A DNA stretch of 64,000 bases from Phoma sp. XZ068 (lineage: Eukaryota > Ascomycota > Dothideomycetes > Pleosporales > Didymellaceae), in NCBI GenBank assembly GCA_004835665.1, contig RBKR01000011.1:868001-932000 (forward strand), read 5' to 3'. A program made the position numbers and the translations under genes. The notes beneath the pieces were generated by a model, which worked only from the letters and a program-made list of their open reading frames with translations, did no database searches and was not told the origin of the DNA. Shown in pieces: positions 53,532 to 63,618 of the stretch (its first letter is position 1; every line of letters starts with the position of its first letter).

Positions 53532-53609
53532 TTTGAATGAAGAGCTTTCGAATAGAAGCTTGAGAAGGTTGCTAGTAAGGAGTTCGAGGGTTCACTGTTT
53601 CACTCTCAA

Positions 53610-53615
53610 TATATA
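53610..53615 (-). promoter_or_regulatory. TATA box of the GH45 gene
   Basis: TATATA read on the minus strand, about 80 bp before the ATG at 53531. Confidence 0.55.
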
Positions 53616-55099
53616 CAGCTGGAAAGGCCCGCAAACCTCAATCTCTTCAATCTCTTCAATCTCGGTCCGTCCTTGACCTTACAAGGCATACTCCAGTAAG
53701 GTTGTAGACAGGTCTGTCACCCCGCTAGTATGCAGATCTGGGTTCGGCTCCTTCAGATACACTGCCGCAAATGCCCTTCAATTTCACCCGGTGGTACAAC
53801 GGCGCCCACTCACTAGGCGGTCTCGAGAGTACACGATTCATTTATTCTGACTAACCTAAGCCGAAAAGCTTGAATAACTTTCTATTCTACTCTACCGTCT
53901 GACTAGCTGAGCAAGTTTTGCAATTACATTCATCGAAGTAATTTGCTCGTCATATGGAATGACGGTAACTCACGAAGCTGTAACCCGCGTGACGCGCTTC
54001 CGACCTTATCCGAAATACCATGAGCATAAAAGCCGTGTTTGGTGAACGTACCGTTTTGCAGGGGTTCAAGCAAGACGCACGTCAAAAAACGCCCGATGCA
54101 GGCAGTCGAGTGCTTAGACCTTGTCTGGGGTAATTGCACACGGCGCGCTTATCCCATTTGTGCGCTTACTCCTAAATTGGATTTGACATCTGTAAGGATT
54201 GCCTTGTGGGATATTTGGCGTTCGGAAATGGTGGGGTACGCCTTCACTGGGCCGTTTTCGTTTATTCGAAACACCAGTTTCTGACTACTTTGGTCGAGAC
54301 CACTGCTTCCATCGTCATACACCGTCATATTTCACCTACTTCGAACAACGAGAGTATCTCCACAAAAGATTCGTGTACCGGAGATTTTCGATTGCTGAGT
54401 AAACGGGTAAACTGTGCGGCGCGATTTCTGATTTGATCGGACATGTTCCGAAAGCTTGATATGGAGAACTCAACTTTACACTAGGCGTTCTCATTTCTCT
54501 ACAAGTTCTCCTTATCCTTCTCGTCGGTTTTGCGTCGGTCTGACCTGCTCGCAGCCACTGCTGAGACCCGAGCAACCGTGTTTTCTATGCACAGCAGATC
54601 TCATCTCACCAGAGACCAACATTCGAGGCCAAGTTTTACTTCAGAAACATCGTAGTAGACCAGACACCCACTCGCATAGTAGAAACGCCGCCTTATGATG
54701 ACCTCACAGCTACCATGGCTGAAGCCTTTTGCCACGGACACAGATGTTTAGCAAGGTGTTCAAAAAGTGCTGCCACATCCACGTCAATCCGTCCTCCATT
54801 TTTCAGAGACTGCGCACTTGCATCTGGACGTCCTGATTCTCGGGAGATACCCTCACAAGGGAGTTCCCTCCAAGACATGCTCAACAGACGCGTTGAAGCG
54901 CAAGAGCAATCGTGTAAGGTTACGTATACTGCAAGCGCAGCTTTCGTACATTCAACTCCATTGTTATCATACACAGGCTACGTCTATTGTTGTCGCGATA
55001 AAATCCGAAGTGTATTTTCTGCCGTCCTTCCAGACCGGCCAACTCTCGAACCCTCCTGATCAACCCCCCCCCCCCCCCTTCAACCTCAAGATCCATCGC
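53616..55099. other. Intergenic region with a poly-C tract
   Basis: About 1.5 kb. A nine-base ATCTCTTCA unit repeats near 53641-53662. A run of 15 C lies at 55064-55078, just past the stop of the GH18-like remnant. Otherwise short frames only. Confidence 0.4.
55064..55078 (+). repeat. Poly-C homopolymer (15 C)
   Basis: Fifteen consecutive C residues about 22 bp downstream of the last codon of the GH18-like gene, where a normal chitinase would still be coding. Confidence 0.9.
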
Positions 55100-55878
55100 T
55101 TACTCAACGAGGACCTCGAATCCACCGACCATTACAACGCGCTGCACACCTCTCTTCATCGTATTCCACCCCTGATACACAACGCTCTCTCCATCAGCGC
55201 CCAAATCTCCAGGCCCACCCCTCACGCCTCCACTCTCCGTCCACGCCTCATCATTCAGCTCTCGCAACCTGCTCACCAAGTCGTTGAACCTCTTCTCTTG
55301 ATATGTCCCCTGCCAGGCACCCGGAACCTGTACATCAAACCCATCAACAACCACCTCTTCACCCAGCGGCTTCGAAACCCACGTAATCCCATCCTCAAGA
55401 GGCGTATCCGGGCCCAGGGGTCTCAGGTCCGCACGCTCGGTAGTCCCCTCGCCAAACAGCGAGAACAGCGTCAGCGCAAACGCACTCGGGACGTGGCGCT
55501 CGTCGAACAAGTTCGGGAAGAAGATGCCCGAGGCAGCAGCCGCGCTGCCGTTGATGAGGTATCCGCCCCATGGCGCGGTGTTGCTGTTGGGGTCGCCGAA
55601 TTCTCCGTTGAAGCCCACGGAGCTGAGACCGTCGGCTTTGACGCTGAGGAGTACGCGGCGGCCTGAGGATTGGCATTCTTGCACTTCGGCGCCCAGAGCG
55701 GTGCAGTTGAGGAGGCCGGGGGCTTGGATGGATTGGCGGGGGTTGGCGGAGAGGCAGCCAGGGAAGGGGTTGAGGGAGGGGTATGCGAAGGGGCCGTAGA
55801 AGCGGTTCAGGATGGGCAGTGTGAGTTGGCGGACGGTAGGGTCTCTGCAGATACTGCGGAGTGCGAGGAGGCCTGGTA
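55100..55878 (-). pseudogene. Degenerate GH18 class III chitinase-like gene
   Basis: The reading frame from about 55878 to the TAA at 55100 (about 258 codons) reads LRSICRDPTVRQLTLPILNRFYGPFAYPSLNPFPGC, then RRVLLSVKADG, FALTLFSLFGEG and VVVDGFDVQVPGAWQG. This follows the order of the N-terminal half of class III GH18 chitinases. The catalytic DxxDxDxE motif is DGFDVQVP, so the last Asp and the proton-donor Glu are replaced by Gln and Pro. The protein ends about 70 residues later, losing the second half of the barrel, next to a poly-C tract. Upstream, VSLYLALRNDSP near 55940 looks like the expected first strand but lies in another frame, needing an intron (GTAACG...TAG) or reflecting a frameshift. 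No convincing ATG was found. It could be a lectin-like chitinase paralogue or a pseudogene; no active chitinase is predicted. Confidence 0.55.
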
Positions 55879-56204
55879 CTAGTCAGTTGTTTTGTTCGAT
55901 GGATGTATGGGTGGTGGTAGTGTGTGGGCGAATCGTTACGAAGAGCCAAGTACAGAGAGACGAGAATGCAGAATGCAAGACAAAAGAAAAGTACAAGACA
56001 AGGCAGAGCCTCGGCGTCACTACAGGAGCGCACACAATGTCTGTCTAATGTATTTGACTTGATTGAAAGCGTGCTAACGGTCGCAGCTATGTATCTCGTA
56101 TAGCAAAACCGACATTCGACATGTTCTTCGTCTGAGAAGACCAAACATTATGCGCGCACCCGCGGTAACTCCGAAGCAAAGCCATCAGATTCGACTCAGT
56201 CTTT
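55879..56204. other. Upstream flank of the GH18-like remnant
   Basis: 326 bp. Contains a hydrophobic minus-strand stretch (CLVLFFCLAFCILVSL, near 55960-56010) that may be a signal-peptide exon of the GH18-like gene, but no ATG in frame. Confidence 0.35.
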
Positions 56205-59200
56205 CTACTGAGGGAGTAAAGGTCGGCCGAGGAGTCCGGCGAGGGCGCCGGGGCGAAGGGAGGGGAGCGGAGGTAGTGTCGGTAAGGTTGGAAGCGCTGG
56301 GAGTGCGGGCAGCGTTGGGAGCTCGGGGAATGTTGGGAGCGTAGGGCGAGGGGGAAAGATCACAGGTAGGACGGTACGTGTGGCCGGCGGCCGGACTGCA
56401 GGTGCGACGATAGGTGCGGCGGGGATGATGGGGATCGCGGGGAAGGTAGGAGCAATCGGTGAAGGAGCGACCGGTGCAGGGGCGACACTTGCTGCTGCTC
56501 CAGCTCCCGCTGCAGCCGAAGCAGAACCCTGGGCAGGAGGTTCGGGGACGACAGGAATCAAGGTCGCTGAGGCGGCAGCAGATGTCTCAGTAGAGGTGGC
56601 TGTCCCAGGTACGGAAGTGGGAACGAAAGGAACGGTTGTCGCTGATGGTACCTCCGCGGATGGAGCCTCGACGGATGGGACGTCGGCGCTAGGGAGAGGG
56701 AAGGAGAGGATGGTCGCGTCAAATGCTTCTGAAGTTGGAGCCTCGACAGGAGCCTCGACAGGAACCTCGGTGGGAGCCTCGACAGGAACCTCGGTGGGAG
56801 CCTCAACAGGAACCTCGGTGGGAGCCTCAACAGGAACCTCGGTGGGAGCCTCAACAGGTACCTCAGCAGTCTCGGTGGGAGCCTCAACAGGTACCTCAGC
56901 TGTCTCGGTGGGAGCCTCAGGAGGAGCAGGGAAATCCGCAGTCGGGAGAGGGAACGGAAGAATCGTAGCATCAAACACCTCCGAAGCAGGCGCCTCGGTG
57001 GGAGCTTCAACCGGAACCTCAGTGGGAGCCTCTACCGGAACCTCAGTGGGAGCCTCTACCGGAACCTCAGTGGGAGCCTCTACAGAAGTCTCGGCCGGAG
57101 TCTCGACAGCTGGGACATCGGTGGGAGCTTCAACCGGAACCTCAGGAGCCTCGACAGAAGTCTCGGCCGGAGTCTCGACAGCTGGGACATCGGTGGGAGC
57201 TTCAACCGGAACCTCAGTGGGAGCCTCTACCGGAACCTCAGTGGGAGCTTCTACAGAAGTCTCGGCCGGAGTCTCGACAGCTGGGACATCGGTGGGAGCT
57301 TCAACCGGAACCTCAGTGGGAGCCTCTACCGGAACCTCAGTGGGAGCTTCTACAGAAGTCTCGGCCGGAGTCTCGACAGCTGGGACATCGGTGGGAGCTT
57401 CAACCGGAACCTCAGTGGGAGCCTCTACCGGAACCTCAGTGGGAGCTTCAACCGGAACCTCAGTGGGAGCCTCAGTGGGAGCTTCTACAGAAGTCTCGGC
57501 CGGAGTCTCGACAGCTGGGACATCGGTGGGAGCTTCAACCGGAACCTCAGGAGCCTCGACAGAAGTCTCGGCCGGAGCCTCGACAGCTGGGACATCGGTA
57601 GATGGAGCAGGGAAGGGAAGGAGTGTAGCATCGAACACTTCCGAAGTAGGTTCCTCGACAGGCTCCTCAACCGAAGTCGGGACATCCGCAGTCGGCAGAG
57701 GGAAGGGAAGGATAGTGGCGTCGAACACCTCGGAAGTAGACGCCTCAGTGGGAGCCTCAGACGTCTCAGCCGGAACCTCGACAGAAGTCTCAACTGGAAC
57801 CTCGACAGAAGTCTCAGCAGGCACCTCGACAGAAGTCTCAACCGGAACCTCGACAGAAGTCTCAGCAGGCACCTCGACAGAAGTCTCAGCAGGCACCTCG
57901 ACAGAAGTCTCAACCGGAACCTCGACAGAAGTCTCAGCAGGCACCTCGACAGAAGTCTCAGCAGGCACCTCGACAGAAGTCTCAGCAGGCACCTCGACAG
58001 AAGTCTCAACCGGAACCTCGACAGAAGTCTCAGCAGGCACCTCGACAGAAGTCTCAGCAGGCACCTCGACAGAAGTCTCAACCGGAACCTCGACAGAAGT
58101 CTCAGCAGGCACCTCGACAGAAGTCTCAACCGGAACCTCGACAGAAGTCTCAGCAGGCACCTCGACAGAAGTCTCAGCAGGCACCTCGACAGAAGTCTCA
58201 ACCGGAACCTCGACAGAAGTCTCAGCAGGCACCTCGACAGAAGTCTCAGCAGGCACCTCGACAGAAGTCTCAACCGGAACCTCGACAGAAGTCTCAGCAG
58301 GCACCTCGACAGAAGTCTCAACCGGAACCTCGACAGAAGTCTCAGCAGGCACCTCAACACTCGGTACATCCGCCGTAGGCAGCGGGAAAGGAAGAATGGT
58401 CGCATCAAAAGTCGGCGCCTCCGACTCGACAGGAACACCAGGAAGTACAGTCGGCTCCTCGACCGGCGAAAACGACTGATCGGGGATAAATGGGATAATA
58501 GGGAAGGGGGTGGGCTCTTCGACAGGCACAGGCTCAGAAGTAACGACGGGGATGAAAGGAATGATGGGGAAGGGGGTAGCGGGGGAGGGGCTGGGTTCTT
58601 CAATGGCAGGGAAACTGGGGAGGATGTCCTGACCTGGGAATTCGATTACGGGCGCATTCGAGGGGATGGGCTCGGTAATCGGGGCGATGGATGTCTCGGT
58701 TGGGAGATCAGTGACGGCGGTGTCGGAGGGGATGGGCTCGATGATGGGGCCAATGGCTGTCACGGTCTCGATGGGGATGGCGGGGAACTCGGTCTCGATG
58801 GGTGCGATGGGGGCGAGCGACGTGATGTTGGATGGAACCTCGGGCGCCGCTGGTGTCTCGGATGGAATCTCAGTGACGAGGGGAAGGGCGAGGGACAATG
58901 TCGCATCGGCGGTGGCATTGACAGTGACGGTGATGTTGGGGAACAGGACACCGGAGTTGTCATTGCCTGGGATGACGACGATGGTGCCAGCTGGGGCAGC
59001 AGAGGACTCAACACCGGTTCCGAGAATCACGGAGGGGGTGATGATGTTGGTGATGGTGGTTGTAGTGGTGTTCACCCAGATGCTGTCGGTTGGCTCGCTG
59101 GGGATGGGGACAGCGCTGATGGTGCCGACAGCGGGAGCGGTGCCGGATGGGAGGACAAACGTAGGCTCAATTACGATCTCAACGGCTGTGGTGTTGGGGA

Positions 59201-60503
59201 ACAGAGGAAGGGCAGTGTCAACAGGAGGAAGGACTGCGCCAGTTCCTGTGCCGACGATGCCAGTGGGAACGACGAAGGTGTCGATAGGAGTGAACGAGGA
59301 GATTTCTGTGCCAACCTGAACGCCGGTGCCAATGATGACAATACCGGTGCTGATGGGAGCAACAGCTGTGGCGACATCTGTAGTGTTGGAATATGGCGCG
59401 CTGATGGGCTCCACTGAAATAGTAGGCACAATAGTTCCAACGACATCGCCAGTTCCAGTAACGAGAACAAGAGTAGGAGTGATGGCAGTGACGTTAGGGA
59501 AGATTGGCTCCTCGGGAATGAATGTGATGGGCAGACCGGTTCCGACTGGCTCGACGCCAGTGCCAATCAATGTGGGCTCTACAATGACAGGGAGTTCAAT
59601 GGTGCTGGTCACGCTGATAGTGGCGTCGATCACGGCAGACGCAGACACGTTGACTTCAACGGGGCCTGAGATGCCTGTAGGCACGATGATGATGACAGGA
59701 ACTTCAGTACCGGGAAGAGGAGCAACAATGGTGCCATTCTCGACGGGGAAGGGAGGAATCTCGGTGGGAGTAGGGATGACTTCAACCGGCCCAGTGACAA
59801 TTGGCGCAGTGACGAGAGGAGCCGTCAGGATGTCGGTGGGGAGCTCGATGATTATGTCGGTGGGGAGTTCAACAACTACATCGGTGGAGTTCGCCTCGAC
59901 CGGTGGAACAACAATGACGATTGGAACCTCAGTCGACACGGGTGGCTCGATGGTCTCCGGGAGGGGCTCAGAGCTCAACTCGGTTGGAAGGGCGGGCTCG
60001 TCGGTGGGGTTCAGTTCGATAGCGGTTGTGATGGGGAAAATGGGCAAAATAGATAGTATTGGGTCCTCCGTAGGGCTGGGTTCAGAAGTAACGACTATAA
60101 TGGGTTCGGTGATGCTCGAAACCTCGCTGACGATGCTCTCGATCACGCTGATCACGTCGACGGGTGTAGTGGAGACCACCGGAATAACGACAATAGTCGG
60201 CTCATCATTGTTGTCGTCATCATTATCAGCAAGCGGGTTGCCGCCAAATAGCTTCCTGAAGAAGTCCTGGAAGACCTGCCATCCGTTGTAGCCCTTCAGT
60301 GTGTCGACGATGGCATCGAAGACGTTCTTGGGCTCCGGTACTGTTGCCTCCTCGCGCTCAGCGAATCGTAGAGAAACTACCTGGCGAGCATCTGTGACTT
60401 TGTGGATGTGGGGGTGGGGGACGGCTACTGCATTAACGAAGGTCTGCGCGAGGAAAAGCGCAACAACAAAACGAATGGCTGCTCGGGAGCGGATGGGAGA
60501 CAT
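56205..60503 (-). CDS. Giant secreted repeat protein (cell-wall/adhesin-like, 1,432 residues)
   Basis: Uninterrupted 1,433-codon frame; ATG 60503 (MSPIRSRAAIRF) is chosen because it begins a clear signal peptide ending near FVNAVAVP. A short globular-looking segment follows at about residues 55-90 (FDAIVDTLKGYNGWQVFQDFFRKLFG). The next 600 residues are Thr/Ile/Val/Pro-rich beta-type sequence with many potential N-glycosylation sites. Residues about 713-912 are 25 copies of an eight-residue unit, VP[A/V]ETSVE. Residues about 954-1254 contain EAPTEVPV-type repeats grouped into larger units. A 16-residue segment, FDATILPFPLPTADVP, appears five times between repeat blocks. The C-terminus is Ala/Pro-rich and ends in LP repeats; no GPI-type hydrophobic tail is visible. 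Probably a wall-associated or secreted glycoprotein; the role is unknown. Confidence 0.8.
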   Translation of the reverse strand: MSPIRSRAAIRFVVALFLAQTFVNAVAVPHPHIHKVTDARQVVSLRFAEREEATVPEPKNVFDAIVDTLKGYNGWQVFQDFFRKLFGGNPLADNDDDNNDEPTIVVIPVVSTTPVDVISVIESIVSEVSSITEPIIVVTSEPSPTEDPILSILPIFPITTAIELNPTDEPALPTELSSEPLPETIEPPVSTEVPIVIVVPPVEANSTDVVVELPTDIIIELPTDILTAPLVTAPIVTGPVEVIPTPTEIPPFPVENGTIVAPLPGTEVPVIIIVPTGISGPVEVNVSASAVIDATISVTSTIELPVIVEPTLIGTGVEPVGTGLPITFIPEEPIFPNVTAITPTLVLVTGTGDVVGTIVPTISVEPISAPYSNTTDVATAVAPISTGIVIIGTGVQVGTEISSFTPIDTFVVPTGIVGTGTGAVLPPVDTALPLFPNTTAVEIVIEPTFVLPSGTAPAVGTISAVPIPSEPTDSIWVNTTTTTITNIITPSVILGTGVESSAAPAGTIVVIPGNDNSGVLFPNITVTVNATADATLSLALPLVTEIPSETPAAPEVPSNITSLAPIAPIETEFPAIPIETVTAIGPIIEPIPSDTAVTDLPTETSIAPITEPIPSNAPVIEFPGQDILPSFPAIEEPSPSPATPFPIIPFIPVVTSEPVPVEEPTPFPIIPFIPDQSFSPVEEPTVLPGVPVESEAPTFDATILPFPLPTADVPSVEVPAETSVEVPVETSVEVPAETSVEVPVETSVEVPAETSVEVPAETSVEVPVETSVEVPAETSVEVPAETSVEVPVETSVEVPAETSVEVPVETSVEVPAETSVEVPAETSVEVPVETSVEVPAETSVEVPAETSVEVPAETSVEVPVETSVEVPAETSVEVPAETSVEVPVETSVEVPAETSVEVPVETSVEVPAETSEAPTEASTSEVFDATILPFPLPTADVPTSVEEPVEEPTSEVFDATLLPFPAPSTDVPAVEAPAETSVEAPEVPVEAPTDVPAVETPAETSVEAPTEAPTEVPVEAPTEVPVEAPTEVPVEAPTDVPAVETPAETSVEAPTEVPVEAPTEVPVEAPTDVPAVETPAETSVEAPTEVPVEAPTEVPVEAPTDVPAVETPAETSVEAPEVPVEAPTDVPAVETPAETSVEAPTEVPVEAPTEVPVEAPTEVPVEAPTEAPASEVFDATILPFPLPTADFPAPPEAPTETAEVPVEAPTETAEVPVEAPTEVPVEAPTEVPVEAPTEVPVEAPTEVPVEAPVEAPTSEAFDATILSFPLPSADVPSVEAPSAEVPSATTVPFVPTSVPGTATSTETSAAASATLIPVVPEPPAQGSASAAAGAGAAASVAPAPVAPSPIAPTFPAIPIIPAAPIVAPAVRPPATRTVLPVIFPPRPTLPTFPELPTLPALPALPTLPTLPPLPSLRPGALAGLLGRPLLPQ
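56740..57600 (-). repeat. Coding minisatellite, EAPTEVPV-type units
   Basis: Imperfect tandem repeats of 24 nt encoding variants of PTEVPVEA, organised into larger units of about 90-100 nt that each include PTDVPAVETPAETSVEA and recur about four times. Confidence 0.8.
57765..58364 (-). repeat. 24-nt coding minisatellite with two unit types (25 copies)
   Basis: Twenty-five consecutive 24-nt units encode VPAETSVE or VPVETSVE. The two variants (A or V at residue 3) alternate in a non-random order that contains repeated blocks, so the array grew by duplicating groups of units. On the plus strand it also leaves a long stop-free frame. Confidence 0.9.
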
Positions 60504-60594
60504 GATTGCTCCGGACGCTGATAAGCGTGGTAAAGAGTGACAAGTGGTGAGAGTGCAAGACAATGAAGGAATGAATGTTCTGTCGAAAGAGTGG

Positions 60595-60601
60595 TATATA
60601 T
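60595..60601 (-). promoter_or_regulatory. TATA box of the giant repeat-protein gene
   Basis: TATATA on the minus strand about 92 bp before the ATG at 60503. Confidence 0.55.
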
Positions 60602-61419
60602 GTGATGCAGGTAAGGGAGTGGCGGACGCGTGAACATGGATGGGCAAGGGAGGAATGTGTGACCAAAACGGCCCATGCAGGTACAGTTTAAACCAGCAAG
60701 AAAAAATTGCAGGACTGACGCGAGGATCGCTAAAATCTCATCGGGAACTTTCCAGGGAGGCGTTGGCACATCGTGCAACGATAGACGCGATGTTTGCATT
60801 CCAGAGTTATGATACTGAGATAGCGTCCGAGCATTCCACGCTTGAGACTCACGCTTCCCGCATGCCAGCAGCTATCGTGGCAAGATATAACAAGATGGCC
60901 GGACTTCTGTCGGGATGGAGCTCTTGGAGTTTCTACCTGCTGTAATGTGTGAGCTGTCGGGGGTCTGGTGTTGAAGGTGTAGTGTCGTCGAAGTAGAGTT
61001 TGGCCTTGTGTGCTGATGTGTTTCCTTGCACCTGCAGACCTGTGAGGGCTTGCAGCAATAGCTGCTAAGCCGTGAAACATATCGATTGCTTAGCCTTTCA
61101 TTTGTTGGGGCCCAATACTTGACACTCATTTTATTTGTGTTGTGAAGGGCCGTGTTGAGGAGAGTCGAGGTGAGGTGCCCTTACCTGGCGGTTGACTTTG
61201 TCATACATACGCCCCTCCGACATCATGACCATGCCAGCATCTTAGGTTTCCTCGCTGCTGAAAACAGGGAGACTGTCAGCACCAGCATAATAGCGCAATA
61301 TTGGATTGGAAAACGCCATCACTCGAACACCAAGCCCGAACACTGCGATCGTACCCGAAGAAGAGGGGCATCGGGGACTTCGCATCCCAGCAGAATTAGG
61401 TCGCAAGGTGATATCTCAG
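60602..61419. other. Intergenic region
   Basis: About 820 bp between the repeat-protein promoter and the stop of the SRA gene. Only short frames; nothing recognised. Confidence 0.4.
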
Positions 61420-63177
61420 TCATAGGATTCTGCCCTTGCACCTCTCATACGCCTCTTCCTCGAACACCGTAGGCCGCTTTGTAACACCCTCAAATCGAAT
61501 AGGCTCTTGGCCAGAGATCCTTTCAAGGTGGAAGCGGTACGTTTGCTTCTCTAAGTCGATCTCGTGGTACGACTTGATTTGGTATAGTCCATCGTAACGC
61601 AGGCCACAGCTCGGGCGATATATGTTCGACCTGGGCAGCTGCGAGGAGCGCAGAACGCGAATGTGATTCCCAATTTTGGCACTAGTGATCATTGACTGCG
61701 TCGCAGCCTTGATTTCGAAGTTGCTTCCTTCTGTGCCGCTGTACTCGATGGTGTCACCGTTGTCCTGGTCTTGGTACCCACCACTTGAGAGCACGATGCT
61801 GTAGGCACCTTTCTCTTTGTCGCCATAGATGCCTATTTTTGAGTCAGTGTAAACACTTGAAGGGAGCGAGGATCACTTACCTCCTTGTGCCGCGCCATGC
61901 ACGCCATCACGGACAGCGCAGAGCTGCGTAGGCCACCACTGACCAAGCACAACCCCCGCACCGCCAAAAGTCTTTGGGTCTTTTGGGTGCTTGGTCGTGT
62001 ATGCACGGTCGAGTCGATCGCCATTCCTGTCTTTGCCTTTGACCGTGACGATTCCGCGGAGGATGTCCTGTTCAAAGTCCTCGTTCATCCACCTCTTGTA
62101 CAGGTACCATGTGTCAGCCTTGAGATCCCATGGAAAGTCAGCATGTTCGTTGAAGATTCGAGGCAGTCCTGTCTCTGTCAAGATCCGTGTCTTCCTGACT
62201 TTGACCTTGTCCATGTTTAGTTTGATCTCGGCTTTATGAACATGATTGCGTAGATCGTTATACTCTTTGGTGAGCCTACTCTTAACCTTTTCTTGTTCGC
62301 ATCGTCTGATACAGTCTTTTAGCGCGTCGATAGCGGTGAGTTCCTGTGGTCGCCTTCGGTCGAGCTGTGCCAGACTGTGCGCTGAAATCGAAGTGTACCA
62401 GGCAGGCATGTTGAGTCGAGTTGGGAATGGGTAGGAATGTGCGGCCGAGTGCGTGATTGATGAGTCTGGGGTTTCGAGCGAACGTGACGCTGCATTTAGC
62501 GCCTCACGGACAGCACCTGATGCTGACGACTCGGCTGCGTATTGTACACTATCGACCTCCATGGGCGATGACGTACCACTTGCACTGCTTGTCCTTCCCC
62601 TGTCCCCAGATTTTCTTCGCGCCTTATCTCGACGTCCCTTTTGCTGGTCTCGCTTTTTGGGTTGTGTTGGCTTGGTGACCTGGCCCTTTGCAGTCACCCT
62701 ACGCTGTGTCTTTGGAGAGGTCGGGATAAATTGCCAAGCGGTCTGTGTAGCTGTTATTGCTTGTTCATCCGAAGAATGATATCGAGTCGATGGACTCGCC
62801 GGTCCTTCAGCGGCTGGGCTGAACGTATCAGTCTGCTCCACGGGGCTCTCAGTCTCCGAGAGCTCTACAGTCTGCATTGCACTTCCCACAGGTTGCATGG
62901 TTGCTTCAGCGTTGACGTCCTTGGACCTCTGAGGTAGCCTAATCCGTGGGGCGTTCTTCCCCATCTCCGCCATCAGCTTTGCGACGGCGCCTGGATCTCG
63001 TCCAGATCTAATCGCATCTTCACGAAGCTTCCTCTCTACTTCACCTGAATGATCACGCGTGTAATGTAGTCTCTCCAGGAAGGCTTGATTAGGCACACCG
63101 GAGCGTTTCTTGGCGGCTTCGAGCAGCCATTGTGGTGATTTTGAGGACGCCTTTGCCTTGTCACCTCGTTCGGCCAT
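61420..63177 (-). CDS. SRA-YDG domain protein (methylated-DNA reader type)
   Basis: Two exons, 63177-61881 and 61832-61420, over a 48-bp GTAAGT...TAG intron (569 residues). The N-terminal 260 residues are disordered and basic (KKRDQQKGRRDKARRKSGDRG, a nuclear-type patch). A helical segment (residues about 280-335) precedes the SRA domain, roughly 400-569. Markers are VLGQWWPTQLCAVRDGVHGAAQGG, GAYSIVLSSGGYQDQDNGDTIEYSGTEG, IRVLRSS and LRYDGLYQIKSYH, in the order expected for SRA-YDG domains. SRA folds flip out and read 5-methylcytosine, as in UHRF1 and plant SUVH proteins. No RING, SET, PHD or methyltransferase domain is attached. Role in DNA-methylation reading is inferred from the fold. Confidence 0.88.
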
Positions 63178-63618
63178 GGTGAGGCACTTTGATATGTTAA
63201 TGTCGTGGCGCAGTAATGCTGGTGATGTATCTTTGTTGTGATGAAGAGAGTCGTGAATGTGACAGTATTGAAATACAGGTGAAGTCGCGCGCTTGGATGA
63301 GGTGAACAGTGGCAGTGAACAGACGGTTCTAAGAAGGTCAAATTAGACCTTCACGTGTTGATGACTGAAGGCGTTGTAGAATCAAAGGCTCGTATGCTGT
63401 GTTCAGGACAAACCTGCTACAATTGCTATTTATCTGTGCGCGATAATTAGTGGAAGTTACCTGAGAGACGTTGAGATGATGTGTTGGGTGTAATTGTTGT
63501 GGCACGCTGTATTTGCCAAAGCGAGCTAGTGGGGTACAAGGCTTGTGATTGGCTGTTGTGGTCCTGGACAAACAGCAGTTGCTCTTGCAAGGCTCTCTCT
63601 TCGAGATGCGTCCAATCT
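63178..63618. promoter_or_regulatory. Upstream region of the SRA gene
   Basis: About 440 bp that must include the SRA promoter. No TATA box or coding exon recognised. Confidence 0.4.

Noticed and set aside
53700..53770. tRNA-like GGTTCGGCTCC word near 53745
   Set aside because: Only a partial B-box-like word; no acceptor stem, A box or anticodon arm can be folded around it.
57765..58364. CRISPR-like regular repeats
   Set aside because: Units are contiguous, coding and without spacers; a coding minisatellite in a eukaryotic gene.
56380..58479. 699-codon plus-strand frame (SVGASTGT / STEVSAGT repeats)
   Set aside because: It is the antisense of the minus-strand minisatellites, whose 24-nt units contain no stop in this frame. 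No signal peptide or domain, and the sense strand has a signal peptide and TATA box.
57485..58603. 372-codon minus-strand frame rich in Arg/Leu
   Set aside because: Shifted frame through the same minisatellite; composition is a repeat artefact.
56205..60503. Multicore fungal peptide (dikaritin-type RiPP) precursor
   Set aside because: Signal peptide and internal repeats fit, but there are no Kex2 (KR) sites between repeats, so no peptide release is expected.
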